Assembly: GCF_024171645.1 (NCBI RefSeq)
Contig: NZ_JALKAC010000010.1
Span: 176,926 to 240,925, forward strand
Reading direction: 5' to 3'
Origin: Flavobacterium sp. HSC-32F16
Lineage (GTDB): Bacteria; Bacteroidota; Bacteroidia; Flavobacteriales; Flavobacteriaceae
DNA length: 64,000 nt
Shown here: one piece after another, positions 50,118 through 59,035 of the stretch
Position numbering within the stretch: position 1 is the first letter of the stretch
Layout of the letters: each line of letters starts with the position of its first letter
Translations under genes and position numbers: made by a program
Notes under the pieces: model-generated
Told to the model about the DNA's origin: nothing
What the model saw: the letters and a program-made list of their open reading frames with translations, nothing else
Databases searched by the model: none

Positions 50118-52544
50118 ATGCTCAAAAACTGGATTAACATATTTATCTACCATATCAAAAACAACAAATTCTTTACGGCTTTGAATGTTTTGGGTTTGAG
50201 TATTGGAATTGCGGGTTTAATTTTTGCGATTTTGTATTGGAACGACGAACATAGTTATGACCAATGGAATCCTAATAAAGAAAATATATTTTTAGTCGCT
50301 AACCAAATGGATGCGACTACATACTGGGCCTCAAGTTCGGCACCAGTTGGATCTGCGATAAAACAAATAAGTCCTGATGTCGAATCATACTGTTATTTAA
50401 GCGGCGAATACGAAAATGATATCATTCGTTTTAATAATAAAAAAATTCAGTCAGACAAAATTGTTTCAGCTCAAAAGAATTTTTTTGATTTTTTTCCTTA
50501 TGAATTTATTCAAGGCAGTCCAAAAAAGGCATTACCAGATGTAAACAGTATTTGTTTATCACAAGATCTGGCTGTTCAGATTTTTGGAAATGAAAGCCCT
50601 TTGGGAAAGCAGGTAATTTTGCAACATAAAAACCTAATTGTAAGGGGTGTTTATAAACTAGACAAAAAATCAGTTTATAACCCGTCCTGCGTGGTTAACT
50701 TTATGGATGAACGAGTAAATGGAAACATTCAAGCCTGGGGAAATTTTCAATTTGTTCTTTTATTAAAACTTAAAAACCCAAACAATCAGAAACAAGTGAC
50801 CGATAACCTTCAGAATATATATTTTGAAAATATGACCGCTCGCTATGCAAAACTAAAAGGCATTTCGCCAAAAGAATTTATTCGAAAATTTGGTGAAGTA
50901 AAACCTGGTTTAGAGCCATTATCATCACTTCGTCTGCATTCAAAAACCGGCAGTCTGATTGAAGAAAAAGGGAATTATCAATTTTTACTTATTATGGTTG
51001 GATTATCAGTTTTAATCCTAATCTTATCAATTGTAAATTATGTCAATTCTGCAACGGCAAATGCTGTAAAAAGAGCCAAAGAAGTTGGGGTTCGCAAAAT
51101 TATCGGCGCTTCAAAATCAGCTATAATTCAGCAGTTTATTTTTGAAACAGCAATAATTTCGCTGCTTTCTATTTTAATATCGCTTGTTATTGTAGAGCTT
51201 TCTCTTCCTTATTATAATGCTTTTTTAGAAAAAACACTTGTACTGCAAAGCGGTCAGTTTTATTTACAGCTTGTTGTTATATTTATTGTAACCTTAGTAT
51301 TGGCAGGGATATTTCCGGCAGTTTATGTTTCTAATTTTGAATCGCTAAAAGTATTGAAGGGAAATTTTGGAAGAAGCAAAAGCGGTGTCTGGCTTAGAAA
51401 CGGTATGCTGATTTTTCAATTTGCTGTAGCCTCTTTCTTTATTGTTGGGTCTTATATTGTGTACAAGCAAATAGATCTTATGAATTCTAAAGACCTTGGG
51501 TTTAGCGGTAAACAGATTTTAAATATTTCATATCGAAATATCTATGGTGAAGGAATTACAGATAAAGACCGTTTGGATCGATACAGCATTATTAAAAACC
51601 AATTGCTGCATGTAAAAGGAGTCCAGCAAGTTGCAGGTGGTGGTTTTGTTTTTGGAAACGGCGCTAAATCAGTGACAACTTATCAATATAAAGATATAAG
51701 TGTTGATGGAAATAATACTCCTATTGATTTTGGACTATTGGAAATGATGAAAATAAAAATGGTAAAAGGCCGTTATTTTAGCCCCAAATTTGCACAGGAT
51801 ACAATTTCATCGATGTTAATTAATGAAACGGCTTTAAAATTATTGAACGAAAAAGATCCGATAGGAAAAAAGGTAGACTACATGGACGGTAAAGAAGTTA
51901 TCATTGTGGGAGTTGTCAAAGATTTTAATTTAGGTAATCCCGGTGAGCCAATTCCTCCAATGTCTTTTTTCCATTTTAAAGCCATGCCTTGGTCCACATC
52001 AACTTTGAATAATATTTACATTACTGCAGATCCTAAAACCATGCAGCAAACGGTAGCTGGTATAGAAGATTTGTGGACAACAAAAGTAGATCCCGATTAT
52101 CCTTTTTTATATGATTTTGTTGACAAAGAATACAAAAGATCATACAGCAGATATGTAAAACAAAAAAATATTTTCTCTTTATTGAATATTGTGGTTATTG
52201 TAATTGCGCTTTTCGGATTGTTTGCTTTAGCTTCATATTCTATTGAAAGACGCATGAAAGAAATCGCAATTCGAAAAACACTGGGAGCAGAAACAAATGT
52301 TTTATTAAAGGAACTCTGCAAACAATATGTTGGTTTTAGTATAATTGGTTTTTTAATTGCTTTATTCCCTGTCTATTATTTACTTAATATATGGCTGGAA
52401 AATTTTGCCTACAGAATAACCATATCTATATATCCTTTTTTAATTGGTTTTATGGCTTTGCTTTCATTAACCCTATTAGTTGTGCTTTCCAGAGCTTATC
52501 AGGCAACAAAAGTTGATGTTTTAAAATATCTGAAATATGAATAA
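50118..52544 (+). CDS. FtsX/MacB-type ABC transporter permease (first copy)
   Basis: An 808-residue permease of the flavobacterial double-MacB plan: N-terminal helix (19-40, LNVLGLSIGIAGLIFAILYW), a periplasmic MacB_PCD-like domain (45-280), three helices around 285-420 with RAKEVGVRKIIGASKSAIIQ, a second periplasmic domain (440-665), and final helices with RRMKEIAIRKTLGAE. It resembles the next gene over its full length, so both arose by duplication. Such systems export lipoproteins, peptides or drugs, or relay signals. Confidence 0.9.
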   Translation: MLKNWINIFIYHIKNNKFFTALNVLGLSIGIAGLIFAILYWNDEHSYDQWNPNKENIFLVANQMDATTYWASSSAPVGSAIKQISPDVESYCYLSGEYENDIIRFNNKKIQSDKIVSAQKNFFDFFPYEFIQGSPKKALPDVNSICLSQDLAVQIFGNESPLGKQVILQHKNLIVRGVYKLDKKSVYNPSCVVNFMDERVNGNIQAWGNFQFVLLLKLKNPNNQKQVTDNLQNIYFENMTARYAKLKGISPKEFIRKFGEVKPGLEPLSSLRLHSKTGSLIEEKGNYQFLLIMVGLSVLILILSIVNYVNSATANAVKRAKEVGVRKIIGASKSAIIQQFIFETAIISLLSILISLVIVELSLPYYNAFLEKTLVLQSGQFYLQLVVIFIVTLVLAGIFPAVYVSNFESLKVLKGNFGRSKSGVWLRNGMLIFQFAVASFFIVGSYIVYKQIDLMNSKDLGFSGKQILNISYRNIYGEGITDKDRLDRYSIIKNQLLHVKGVQQVAGGGFVFGNGAKSVTTYQYKDISVDGNNTPIDFGLLEMMKIKMVKGRYFSPKFAQDTISSMLINETALKLLNEKDPIGKKVDYMDGKEVIIVGVVKDFNLGNPGEPIPPMSFFHFKAMPWSTSTLNNIYITADPKTMQQTVAGIEDLWTTKVDPDYPFLYDFVDKEYKRSYSRYVKQKNIFSLLNIVVIVIALFGLFALASYSIERRMKEIAIRKTLGAETNVLLKELCKQYVGFSIIGFLIALFPVYYLLNIWLENFAYRITISIYPFLIGFMALLSLTLLVVLSRAYQATKVDVLKYLKYE

Positions 52545-52586
52545 TAATATCGCTTTTGTTTTTTCTACTAACTCCAAACACAAACT

Positions 52587-55010
52587 ATGATACTAAATTA
52601 TATCAATATATTTATTTACCAGTTAAAGCATAATAAACTATTCTCATTATTAAATATTTTAGGTTTATCAATAGGGATTGCAGGATTAATATTTGCCTTA
52701 CTTTACTGGAACGACGAACAGAGTTATAATAAATGGAATCTGGAAAAAGACAATGTTTATCAGGTTTTGGTACAGCTAACTGACATGCCTGTTGGCAGCG
52801 ATCATCCCGTACGATTTAAAGCCTATTTAGAAAAAGATTCTAATGTCGAAAACATAGTTTTTGCAGATAGCTGGTATCAAAAAAGTAAAATTATTTATAA
52901 CGGCAAGAAAGAATTCGTTGATAAAATTATCAATGTCGAAAGTGATTTCTTTTCTCTGTTTCCTTTTAAAATTATACAAGGAAATGGCTCTAGTGCGCTA
53001 AAGGACGGGACAAGTATCGCTATATCTGAAGATCTGGCAAAACGTGTTTTTGGTAATGAAAATCCAATTGGCAAACAAATTAACTGCCTTGACAATTTGT
53101 TTGTAGTTCGTGCCGTATATCGTATTCCCGGTAAATCTTCGATTGCTCCTAATGTTATTGTAAATCGAATGAAAGATCTTGTTGATCCTTCTAAAAGTCG
53201 AAATCTGTTTGCCTTAAAAATACTTTTAAAAGTAAAAGATCCATCAAAAGTGGAGCTAACACGCAAAATGCTAGAAAAGACATATTATGATGAAGTTATT
53301 GTAAAAGAAGCCAGACAAGCTGGTTTTACTCCTGATGAAATGGCAAAAAAAGTGGGACATTTTACAGTTTTCATGGAACCTCTTTCTAAAGCCAGATTAC
53401 ATTCTATCACAGATGGTTATCCTGAAGGCCGAGGCAGTTATCAGTTTTTGTTGATCATGATGGGACTCTCTATTTTGATTCTCATTTTATCTATAGTCAA
53501 TTATATAAATTTAGCCACGGCCAATGCAATAAAACGCGCTAAAGAAGTAGGTGTTCGCAAAATTGTTGGTGCATCAAAAAGCCATATTATTTTTCAATTT
53601 ATATTTGAAACAACCTTAATCAGTTTATTTTCAATCTTGCTGGCTTTAGTAATTGTAGAATTGACTTTGCCTTATTACAATAATTTTTTAAATAAAAATT
53701 TAATGATTATTGGAACCCAATTCTATTTACAACTCATTCTAATTTTTGTTGTTACAATTTTGGCAGCAGGAATATTTCCAGCATTGTATGTTTCTAATTT
53801 TGAAACTTTAAAGGTGTTAAAAGGTGATTTTTCAAGAAGTAAAAACGGTGTTTGGCTGCGCAACGGAATGTTGAATTTTCAATTTGCTATTGCAGCATTT
53901 TTTATTATTGGTTCCAACATTGTATATGAGCAAGTAAAATATTTAAATAATAAAGACCTTGGTTTTAAAGGAGATCAGCTTATTGCGATTACCTTAAATC
54001 TTCTGCCGTCTGATCATGAAGGAGAAAACATCGACAAAAATATTTTCAATAAATACAATACAATAAAGCAAGAGTTAAACAAAATTGAAGGAGTTGAAAA
54101 CGTTTCAACCGGACTTATATCTTTTGATGGTACAGACAATTCGCTGGCACCTCTTTTATATCACGATGTACTTTTTAAAGCAAAACATATTGGGATCGAT
54201 TTTGGAATGCTTGAAATGATGAAAATCAAAATAGCGAAAGGCAGAGGACTAGATAGAAGATTGGCTTCTGACACTATAAATTCTGTCATGATCAATGAAA
54301 CAGCTGCGAAGTTGATGAACATGAAAACTCCAATTGGAGAGGAAATTCTAATTAGAAATCAAAAGTTAAGGATTGTTGGTATCGTAAAAGATTTCAATTT
54401 ATTGAGTCCCGAAGTCAAAGTTCCTCCAATGACATTTTATCATATAGAAACCTTGCATATGGCAGAAAATATGAATGTTGTTTATGTAAAATTAAAATCG
54501 CAAAAAATTGGAAATACCCTTTCAGATATTGAGAAATTCTGGACAGCAAATGTTGACAAAGAATATCCTTTTCAATATGATTTTGTAGACAAACAATATG
54601 CAAGAACCTATGAAAACTACACCAAACAAAAGAATTTATTTTCGCTCCTCAACATTGTAGTAATTCTAATTGCGCTATTTGGTTTGTTTGCGCTGGCATC
54701 CTATTCTATACAAAGACGAATGAAAGAAATTGCGATTAGAAAAACGCTTGGCGCTGAAACGAATACTTTATTAAGAGAGTTATCGAAACAATATATTTTA
54801 TATTGTATAATTGGTTTTTTAATTGCGCTTTTTCCAGTATACTATTTTCTAAAAAAATGGCTTGAGAATTTTGCATTCAGGATTGAGATAAGTTTGTTTC
54901 CGTTTATTCTTGGGTTTGCCATTTTATTAATTCTGACTCTGTCAATTGTATTATCACGAGCTTATATTGCGGCTAAAACTGATATTTTGAAATACTTGAA
55001 ATATGAATAA
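52587..55010 (+). CDS. FtsX/MacB-type ABC transporter permease (second copy)
   Basis: An 807-residue paralogue of the preceding gene with the same topology: LNILGLSIGIAGLIFALLYWNDEQSY (partly shown), RAKEVGVRKIVGASKSHIIFQ and RRMKEIAIRKTLGAETNTLL at matching positions. The two presumably pair as a heterodimer with one ATPase. The helical ends are more alike than the periplasmic domains, pointing to different partners or substrates. A terminator follows. Confidence 0.9.
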   Translation: MILNYINIFIYQLKHNKLFSLLNILGLSIGIAGLIFALLYWNDEQSYNKWNLEKDNVYQVLVQLTDMPVGSDHPVRFKAYLEKDSNVENIVFADSWYQKSKIIYNGKKEFVDKIINVESDFFSLFPFKIIQGNGSSALKDGTSIAISEDLAKRVFGNENPIGKQINCLDNLFVVRAVYRIPGKSSIAPNVIVNRMKDLVDPSKSRNLFALKILLKVKDPSKVELTRKMLEKTYYDEVIVKEARQAGFTPDEMAKKVGHFTVFMEPLSKARLHSITDGYPEGRGSYQFLLIMMGLSILILILSIVNYINLATANAIKRAKEVGVRKIVGASKSHIIFQFIFETTLISLFSILLALVIVELTLPYYNNFLNKNLMIIGTQFYLQLILIFVVTILAAGIFPALYVSNFETLKVLKGDFSRSKNGVWLRNGMLNFQFAIAAFFIIGSNIVYEQVKYLNNKDLGFKGDQLIAITLNLLPSDHEGENIDKNIFNKYNTIKQELNKIEGVENVSTGLISFDGTDNSLAPLLYHDVLFKAKHIGIDFGMLEMMKIKIAKGRGLDRRLASDTINSVMINETAAKLMNMKTPIGEEILIRNQKLRIVGIVKDFNLLSPEVKVPPMTFYHIETLHMAENMNVVYVKLKSQKIGNTLSDIEKFWTANVDKEYPFQYDFVDKQYARTYENYTKQKNLFSLLNIVVILIALFGLFALASYSIQRRMKEIAIRKTLGAETNTLLRELSKQYILYCIIGFLIALFPVYYFLKKWLENFAFRIEISLFPFILGFAILLILTLSIVLSRAYIAAKTDILKYLKYE

Positions 55011-55055
55011 AAAGTTCTTTATAAATTTATAGAAGGTATTAATTCACTTAAACCG

Positions 55056-55088
55056 AAAAAGACTCCAATGTTTTTATTGGAGTCTTTT
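55056..55088. terminator. Hairpin terminator (bidirectional)
   Basis: AAAAGACTCCAAT and ATTGGAGTCTTTT arms lie between the permease gene and the convergent SDR gene. Confidence 0.9.
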
Positions 55089-55110
55089 CAATATTATCAA
55101 TTTGATATTT

Positions 55111-55848
55111 TCACCAAGGACTTACTCCCGTTTCATCTTCAATATCATTGCTGAAAAACTGTCCAGTCGGTCCGTTTTCATCTGTCAATGTATTTTTTAT
55201 AATAAATGAAGCCGCACTTTCTACAGTTCCCGGTCCATTATGATGATTAAAATCTGTAGCAGTGTAACCCGGATCAATTACATTTACTTTGAATGGAAGA
55301 TCCTTTAATTCATAAGCTAATACAATTGTATATGCGTTTAAAGCTGCTTTTGAAGTTCCATAACTTGCAGATTTGAAGTTGTAATATTTCCAAGTCGGGT
55401 CACTATGTAAAGTCAAAGATCCAAGTCCTGAAGTTATGTTGCTGATTCTTGGGTTTTCTGCTTTTTTAAGCAATTCTAAAAAAGCCTGAGTAACACTTAT
55501 TACGCCAAAAAAGTTAGTATCAAACACATTTTGAATATCTTTTATATTTGTGTCTGAAGCATTTTGAGGAAACTCACCGCTTATTCCGGCATTGTTAATC
55601 AGAATATCTAATTTTCCCTGCTCATTTTCTACAATTTTTTTTGCTTCTAAAATTGAATCGGGATTGGTAACATCAATTTGTATGGCTTTAATGTTTTCAA
55701 ATCCATCTTCATTTAATTGTTTTGCAACTGTATTTCCTTTTTCAAGATTTCGGGTTCCTAAATACACAAAAAATCCTTTTTTAGAAAGTTGTTTTGTTAG
55801 TTCTAATCCTATGCTTCTATTTGCTCCTGTTATTAATACTGATTTCAT
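55111..55848 (-). CDS. Short-chain dehydrogenase/reductase
   Basis: A 245-residue SDR: cofactor site TGANRSIG (TGxxxxIG), NNAGISG, the catalytic Ser in NITSGLG and YGTSKAAL. Near the end, DPGYTATDFNHHNGPGTVE is typical of the (NADPH) carbonyl-reductase-like SDR group. A Crp/Fnr-type palindrome lies 56-71 bases before its ATG (55904-55919). Confidence 0.9.
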   Translation of the reverse strand: MKSVLITGANRSIGLELTKQLSKKGFFVYLGTRNLEKGNTVAKQLNEDGFENIKAIQIDVTNPDSILEAKKIVENEQGKLDILINNAGISGEFPQNASDTNIKDIQNVFDTNFFGVISVTQAFLELLKKAENPRISNITSGLGSLTLHSDPTWKYYNFKSASYGTSKAALNAYTIVLAYELKDLPFKVNVIDPGYTATDFNHHNGPGTVESAASFIIKNTLTDENGPTGQFFSNDIEDETGVSPW

Positions 55849-55903
55849 TTTTATATTGTTTTAAATTAATAAAGCAAAGTTGGTTCGTTTAAAAATGAAA
55901 TCA

Positions 55904-55919
55904 TTTGTCATTTGGCAAA
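55904..55919. promoter_or_regulatory. Crp/Fnr-type operator before the SDR gene
   Basis: TTTGTCATTTGGCAAA: a 16-base palindrome with one mismatch, the same as the site at 56531-56546. Lies between the SDR gene and the regulator gene that probably binds it. Confidence 0.7.
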
Positions 55920-55927
55920 AAGCAATT

Positions 55928-56497
55928 TTAGCTGATGTTTTTTCTGATTCTGCTTAATGATGATTGCGTAATTCCTAAATAAGAAGCAACAAAAGAAAGC
56001 GGCACGCGATTAACAACATTTGGATATATTTCTAAAAATTTTAAATAACGAGTTGTAGCATCTTCGGAAATCTGCGGGCTTCTTCTTTCTACTTTTTGCA
56101 TCAATGCTCTTGAAACGACTTTGTGTACAATTGCATCCCATCCAACAATGGTATTAGAAAGTTCTTTCCAGTTTTTCTTTGAAAAAACCATAATTGTAGT
56201 ATCTGTAATGGCCTGCACATAAGCTGTTGAAGGAATTTCATTTTCAAAACTTTCAAGATCAACTACCAAATTATGTTCGTCAATAAAATATTTGGTAATT
56301 TCTTCGCCTTTGTTATTGTAATAACAAACTCTAACAATACCGTCTAAAACAAAACCCACTTGCTGTGACACTTTTCCCGCTTCAGAAAAATATTCATCTT
56401 TCTTTAATTCTATTTTGCCCGCATTGCTTAAAACTAAGTCGATTTGCTGTTGGTTTAAATTTCCAAATTGCAATATGTATTCTATAAATTCTTTCAT
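55928..56497 (-). CDS. Crp/Fnr family transcriptional regulator
   Basis: A 189-residue regulator: cyclic-nucleotide-like N-terminal domain (about 25-115, KKDEYFSEAGKVSQQVGFVL) and a C-terminal HTH (VPLSFVASYLGITQSSLSRIRK). The DNA-binding helix TQSSLSRIRK fits the TTGTCA-type sites found here. The cNMP-binding residues look degenerate, so the effector may differ. One site lies before its own ATG (autoregulation). Confidence 0.92.
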   Translation of the reverse strand: MKEFIEYILQFGNLNQQQIDLVLSNAGKIELKKDEYFSEAGKVSQQVGFVLDGIVRVCYYNNKGEEITKYFIDEHNLVVDLESFENEIPSTAYVQAITDTTIMVFSKKNWKELSNTIVGWDAIVHKVVSRALMQKVERRSPQISEDATTRYLKFLEIYPNVVNRVPLSFVASYLGITQSSLSRIRKNIS

Positions 56498-56530
56498 AGA
56501 GGCAATTTAATCAAAGTTATTAGTCCAGAA

Positions 56531-56546
56531 TTTGTCATTTGACAAA
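56531..56546. promoter_or_regulatory. Crp/Fnr-type operator before the regulator gene
   Basis: TTTGTCATTTGACAAA, a perfect 16-base palindrome (7-base arms, 2-base centre) 34-49 bases before the regulator ATG at 56497. Confidence 0.75.
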
Positions 56547-56566
56547 AACAATTTAAAATATAAAAG

Positions 56567-56890
56567 TTATTTTTCCAGTAAATTTTCAGTGCTGGTTAAG
56601 AATTCTTCCGTCGCTTTTTCAATATCGATATTCATTCTTTCTGCCAAAACGGTAAGCCACCAAATCGATTCTCCTAATTTATGTTTGAGTTCTTGCTCTG
56701 TATTTCCTTTTGGCCATCTTCCTTGCTGCGACATTATGTTGCGTGCGACTAAACCAGCATCTGTTAAAAATGCCAATGCATCTTCTTCAATTGTCCATTC
56801 GCTTCCATGATGCGATAATTCTAATTCGTGATAACGCTTTCTTATTTCTAAAGAACGTTCTTTAATCTGTTCTAAATTTATTGATGCCAT
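56567..56890 (-). CDS. MazG-like nucleotide pyrophosphohydrolase family protein
   Basis: A 107-residue all-alpha protein with the MazG-like pattern: EEDALAFLTDAGLVARNIMS, then KHKLGESIWWLTVLAERMNID. Members hydrolyse (d)NTPs to clear damaged nucleotides. The catalytic E-x-x-E/D cluster is partly visible (LGESIWW, EDAL). Three bases after the AraC gene; last gene of that operon. Confidence 0.75.
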   Translation of the reverse strand: MASINLEQIKERSLEIRKRYHELELSHHGSEWTIEEDALAFLTDAGLVARNIMSQQGRWPKGNTEQELKHKLGESIWWLTVLAERMNIDIEKATEEFLTSTENLLEK

Positions 56891-56893
56891 AAT

Positions 56894-57808
56894 TTAATTT
56901 GTATTGAATTGTTCCTGAAATGCGACTGGACTAATGTTCGTTTTCTTTTTAAATAATTTATTGAAGGACTGCGGATGCTCAAAACCTAATTTATAAGCAA
57001 TTTCAGATATTGAAAAAGTTCCTTTCGTTATATAATCTTTTGCTTTTTCTATCAATTTATCATGAATAAACTGCTGGGTATTTTGTCCCGTAAGATTCCG
57101 AAGTAAATCGCTTAAATACCTGGCAGACAAACCCAGTTCATCAGCAACAAACTGAACTGTAGGCAAACCATTTTCAAGCGTTTTTTCGTTATTAAAATAA
57201 TCTTCGAGTAAATTTTCTAGTTTCGAAAGCACATCATTATTAACCGCTTTTCTGGTTAGAAACTGTCTATTATAAAAACGATTACTGTAATTTAGTAAAA
57301 GTTCTATCTGCGAAATAAGCACGTCCTGACTGAAATTGTCGATTCGTTCTTTCAGCTCTTTTTGAATATTTGCAAAAACGCCTAAAATAGTTTCTTTTTC
57401 AATTTCTGATAAATACAAAGCTTCAGATGCCGTGTACGAAAAAAATCCGTACTTTTTAATATTGGCATTTAAAGTATAAGGCCGAATAAAATCAGGATGA
57501 ATATTTAAGGACATTCCACTGTAATCAGCTTCTTCTTCCTGCATTTTTAAAATTTGTCCCGGCGAAACAAACGACATTCCGCCTTCTTCAAAATCATAAA
57601 AACCATGTCCGTAGCGAAGCTTTCCCGAAAAATGAGTTTTAAAAGAAATTTTATAAAAATCTAAAATAATTCCATTTTCAAAATCTTTCGGATCAAATAT
57701 GGCTTCACCATAATTCAAAATACTAATAAGCGGATGCGTAGACTTTGGCTGTCCCATAGCTTTATGCAATTCTGAAATACTGTTGAATATTTTAGGCTGG
57801 TTTTTCAT
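56894..57808 (-). CDS. AraC family transcriptional regulator
   Basis: A 304-residue regulator with a ligand domain (GMSFVSPGQILKMQE) and two HTH units (LGLSARYLSDLLRNLTG, ISEIAYKLGFEHPQSFNKLF, ending TNISPVAFQEQF). The plan matches the AraC gene at 27681-28577. One base separates it from the small ABM-like gene upstream, so it is co-transcribed with the SDR genes. Confidence 0.92.
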   Translation of the reverse strand: MKNQPKIFNSISELHKAMGQPKSTHPLISILNYGEAIFDPKDFENGIILDFYKISFKTHFSGKLRYGHGFYDFEEGGMSFVSPGQILKMQEEEADYSGMSLNIHPDFIRPYTLNANIKKYGFFSYTASEALYLSEIEKETILGVFANIQKELKERIDNFSQDVLISQIELLLNYSNRFYNRQFLTRKAVNNDVLSKLENLLEDYFNNEKTLENGLPTVQFVADELGLSARYLSDLLRNLTGQNTQQFIHDKLIEKAKDYITKGTFSISEIAYKLGFEHPQSFNKLFKKKTNISPVAFQEQFNTN

Positions 57809-57809
57809 C

Positions 57810-58115
57810 TCACAAATTTATAAAATGTTCTACTGGTGCAATGTTCCAGCTTACTGTACTTTGGTCAATCATGTCGTGTACAACAGAATCACTAAGTTCT
57901 GTCATTAATTTATGCATAGCATCTGTGCCTTCTGCTGCACTGTCCCAAACCAACATATCGTAAACGATTCCTTTTTTTAATTCAAAAATGGTTCTGGAAC
58001 GAAATCCTTTTTGACATTTTAAAAATTCGTCGATTTCTTTGTTTGCTTCAATAAATTGCTGCGTTGTAAAACCATTTAATTTAAAAGTAGTCAATTCTAT
58101 TGCTTGATTTTCCAT
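57810..58115 (-). CDS. Small ABM-like / dimeric alpha-beta barrel family protein
   Basis: A 101-residue protein with IELTTFKLNGFTTQQFIEAN, FLKCQKGFRSRTIFELKKGI and VWDSAAEGTDAMHKLM, the strand-helix-strand pattern of the ferredoxin-like ABM/EthD fold. No catalytic residues identified. Part of the SDR-ABM-AraC-MazG operon (ten bases after the SDR stop). Confidence 0.55.
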   Translation of the reverse strand: MENQAIELTTFKLNGFTTQQFIEANKEIDEFLKCQKGFRSRTIFELKKGIVYDMLVWDSAAEGTDAMHKLMTELSDSVVHDMIDQSTVSWNIAPVEHFINL

Positions 58116-58125
58116 CGGTTTTAAA

Positions 58126-58932
58126 TTAAAAAGTAAACATTGCTTTTATGTTGTGAACCTGGGTTTCGGCACCATTTTTCAATCTTTCATCGTATAAAGC
58201 ATTCGCATCATTTCCGGCAATATATCGTAATTGGTTTTTATTATCTGTCGCTGCCTCGTATATAATTTGAGCAACATCTTTTGCATTTGTATAATTCTCT
58301 AATTGTTCTGCACTGTAGCCTTTACTAACTTCTGCGGTTAATTTTTCATACGCTTCGTGCTGGCCGACTTCCATAGAACGAATTGCAAAATCGGTTTTCA
58401 TACCTCCTGGCGCGACAACTTTAACCTGAATTCCAAATTGGGTTAATTCTGAAGCTAAACTTTCGGAAAAACCATCCACACCAAATTTTGTTGCACTGTA
58501 AATCGAACAAGTCGGGAATCCGATTAATCCAAAAGTGGAAGTAACATTTATAAAAGTACCGCTTTTTTTCTCACGAAAATGAGGTGTAAAGGCTTTTGAA
58601 ACTCTAATAACACCAAATAGGTTCGTAACAATCTGGCGTTCGATTTGAATTTCACTTAAAGATTCTAATGCGCCAATTAATCCGTAACCGGCATTGTTTA
58701 ATACTACATCTACAGAATAATTTTCTGTAATGCTTTTAATTGTTTCTGTAATTTGTTCCGAATTTGTAACGTCAAGCGGTAATACAATTACGTTTTCTAA
58801 TGAAGTTAATTCTGTTTCTTTTTCTGGATTTCGCATTGTGGCAATTACGTGCCAGCCTTTGCTTTGGAATAATTTTGCTGCTGATTTCCCTAAACCTGTT
58901 GAAGCTCCTGTAATAAAAATTGTCTTTTGCAT
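58126..58932 (-). CDS. Short-chain dehydrogenase/reductase
   Basis: A 268-residue SDR: TGASTGLG cofactor motif, LDVTNSE, LNNAGYG, catalytic NVTSTFG with YSATKFGVDG, then VVAPGGMKTDF. This is the oxidoreductase group often next to AraC regulators that sense electrophiles. Promoter-proximal gene of its operon, with an inverted repeat just upstream. Confidence 0.92.
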   Translation of the reverse strand: MQKTIFITGASTGLGKSAAKLFQSKGWHVIATMRNPEKETELTSLENVIVLPLDVTNSEQITETIKSITENYSVDVVLNNAGYGLIGALESLSEIQIERQIVTNLFGVIRVSKAFTPHFREKKSGTFINVTSTFGLIGFPTCSIYSATKFGVDGFSESLASELTQFGIQVKVVAPGGMKTDFAIRSMEVGQHEAYEKLTAEVSKGYSAEQLENYTNAKDVAQIIYEAATDNKNQLRYIAGNDANALYDERLKNGAETQVHNIKAMFTF

Positions 58933-58991
58933 TTTTAATTGTTTTAAAATTATAATGCAAAGATCAGCCGAAGCTTGAAGGTACTTTTAGC

Positions 58992-59019
58992 CATTTTGGA
59001 CAATTCATTAGCCAAAATG
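58992..59019. promoter_or_regulatory. Inverted repeat before the SDR operon
   Basis: CATTTTGG (58992-58999) and CCAAAATG (59012-59019), perfect 8-base arms 12 bases apart, lie 60-87 bases before the SDR start. A candidate operator for the operon's AraC regulator. Confidence 0.5.
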
Positions 59020-59035
59020 ACGATTAAGAAACAAA

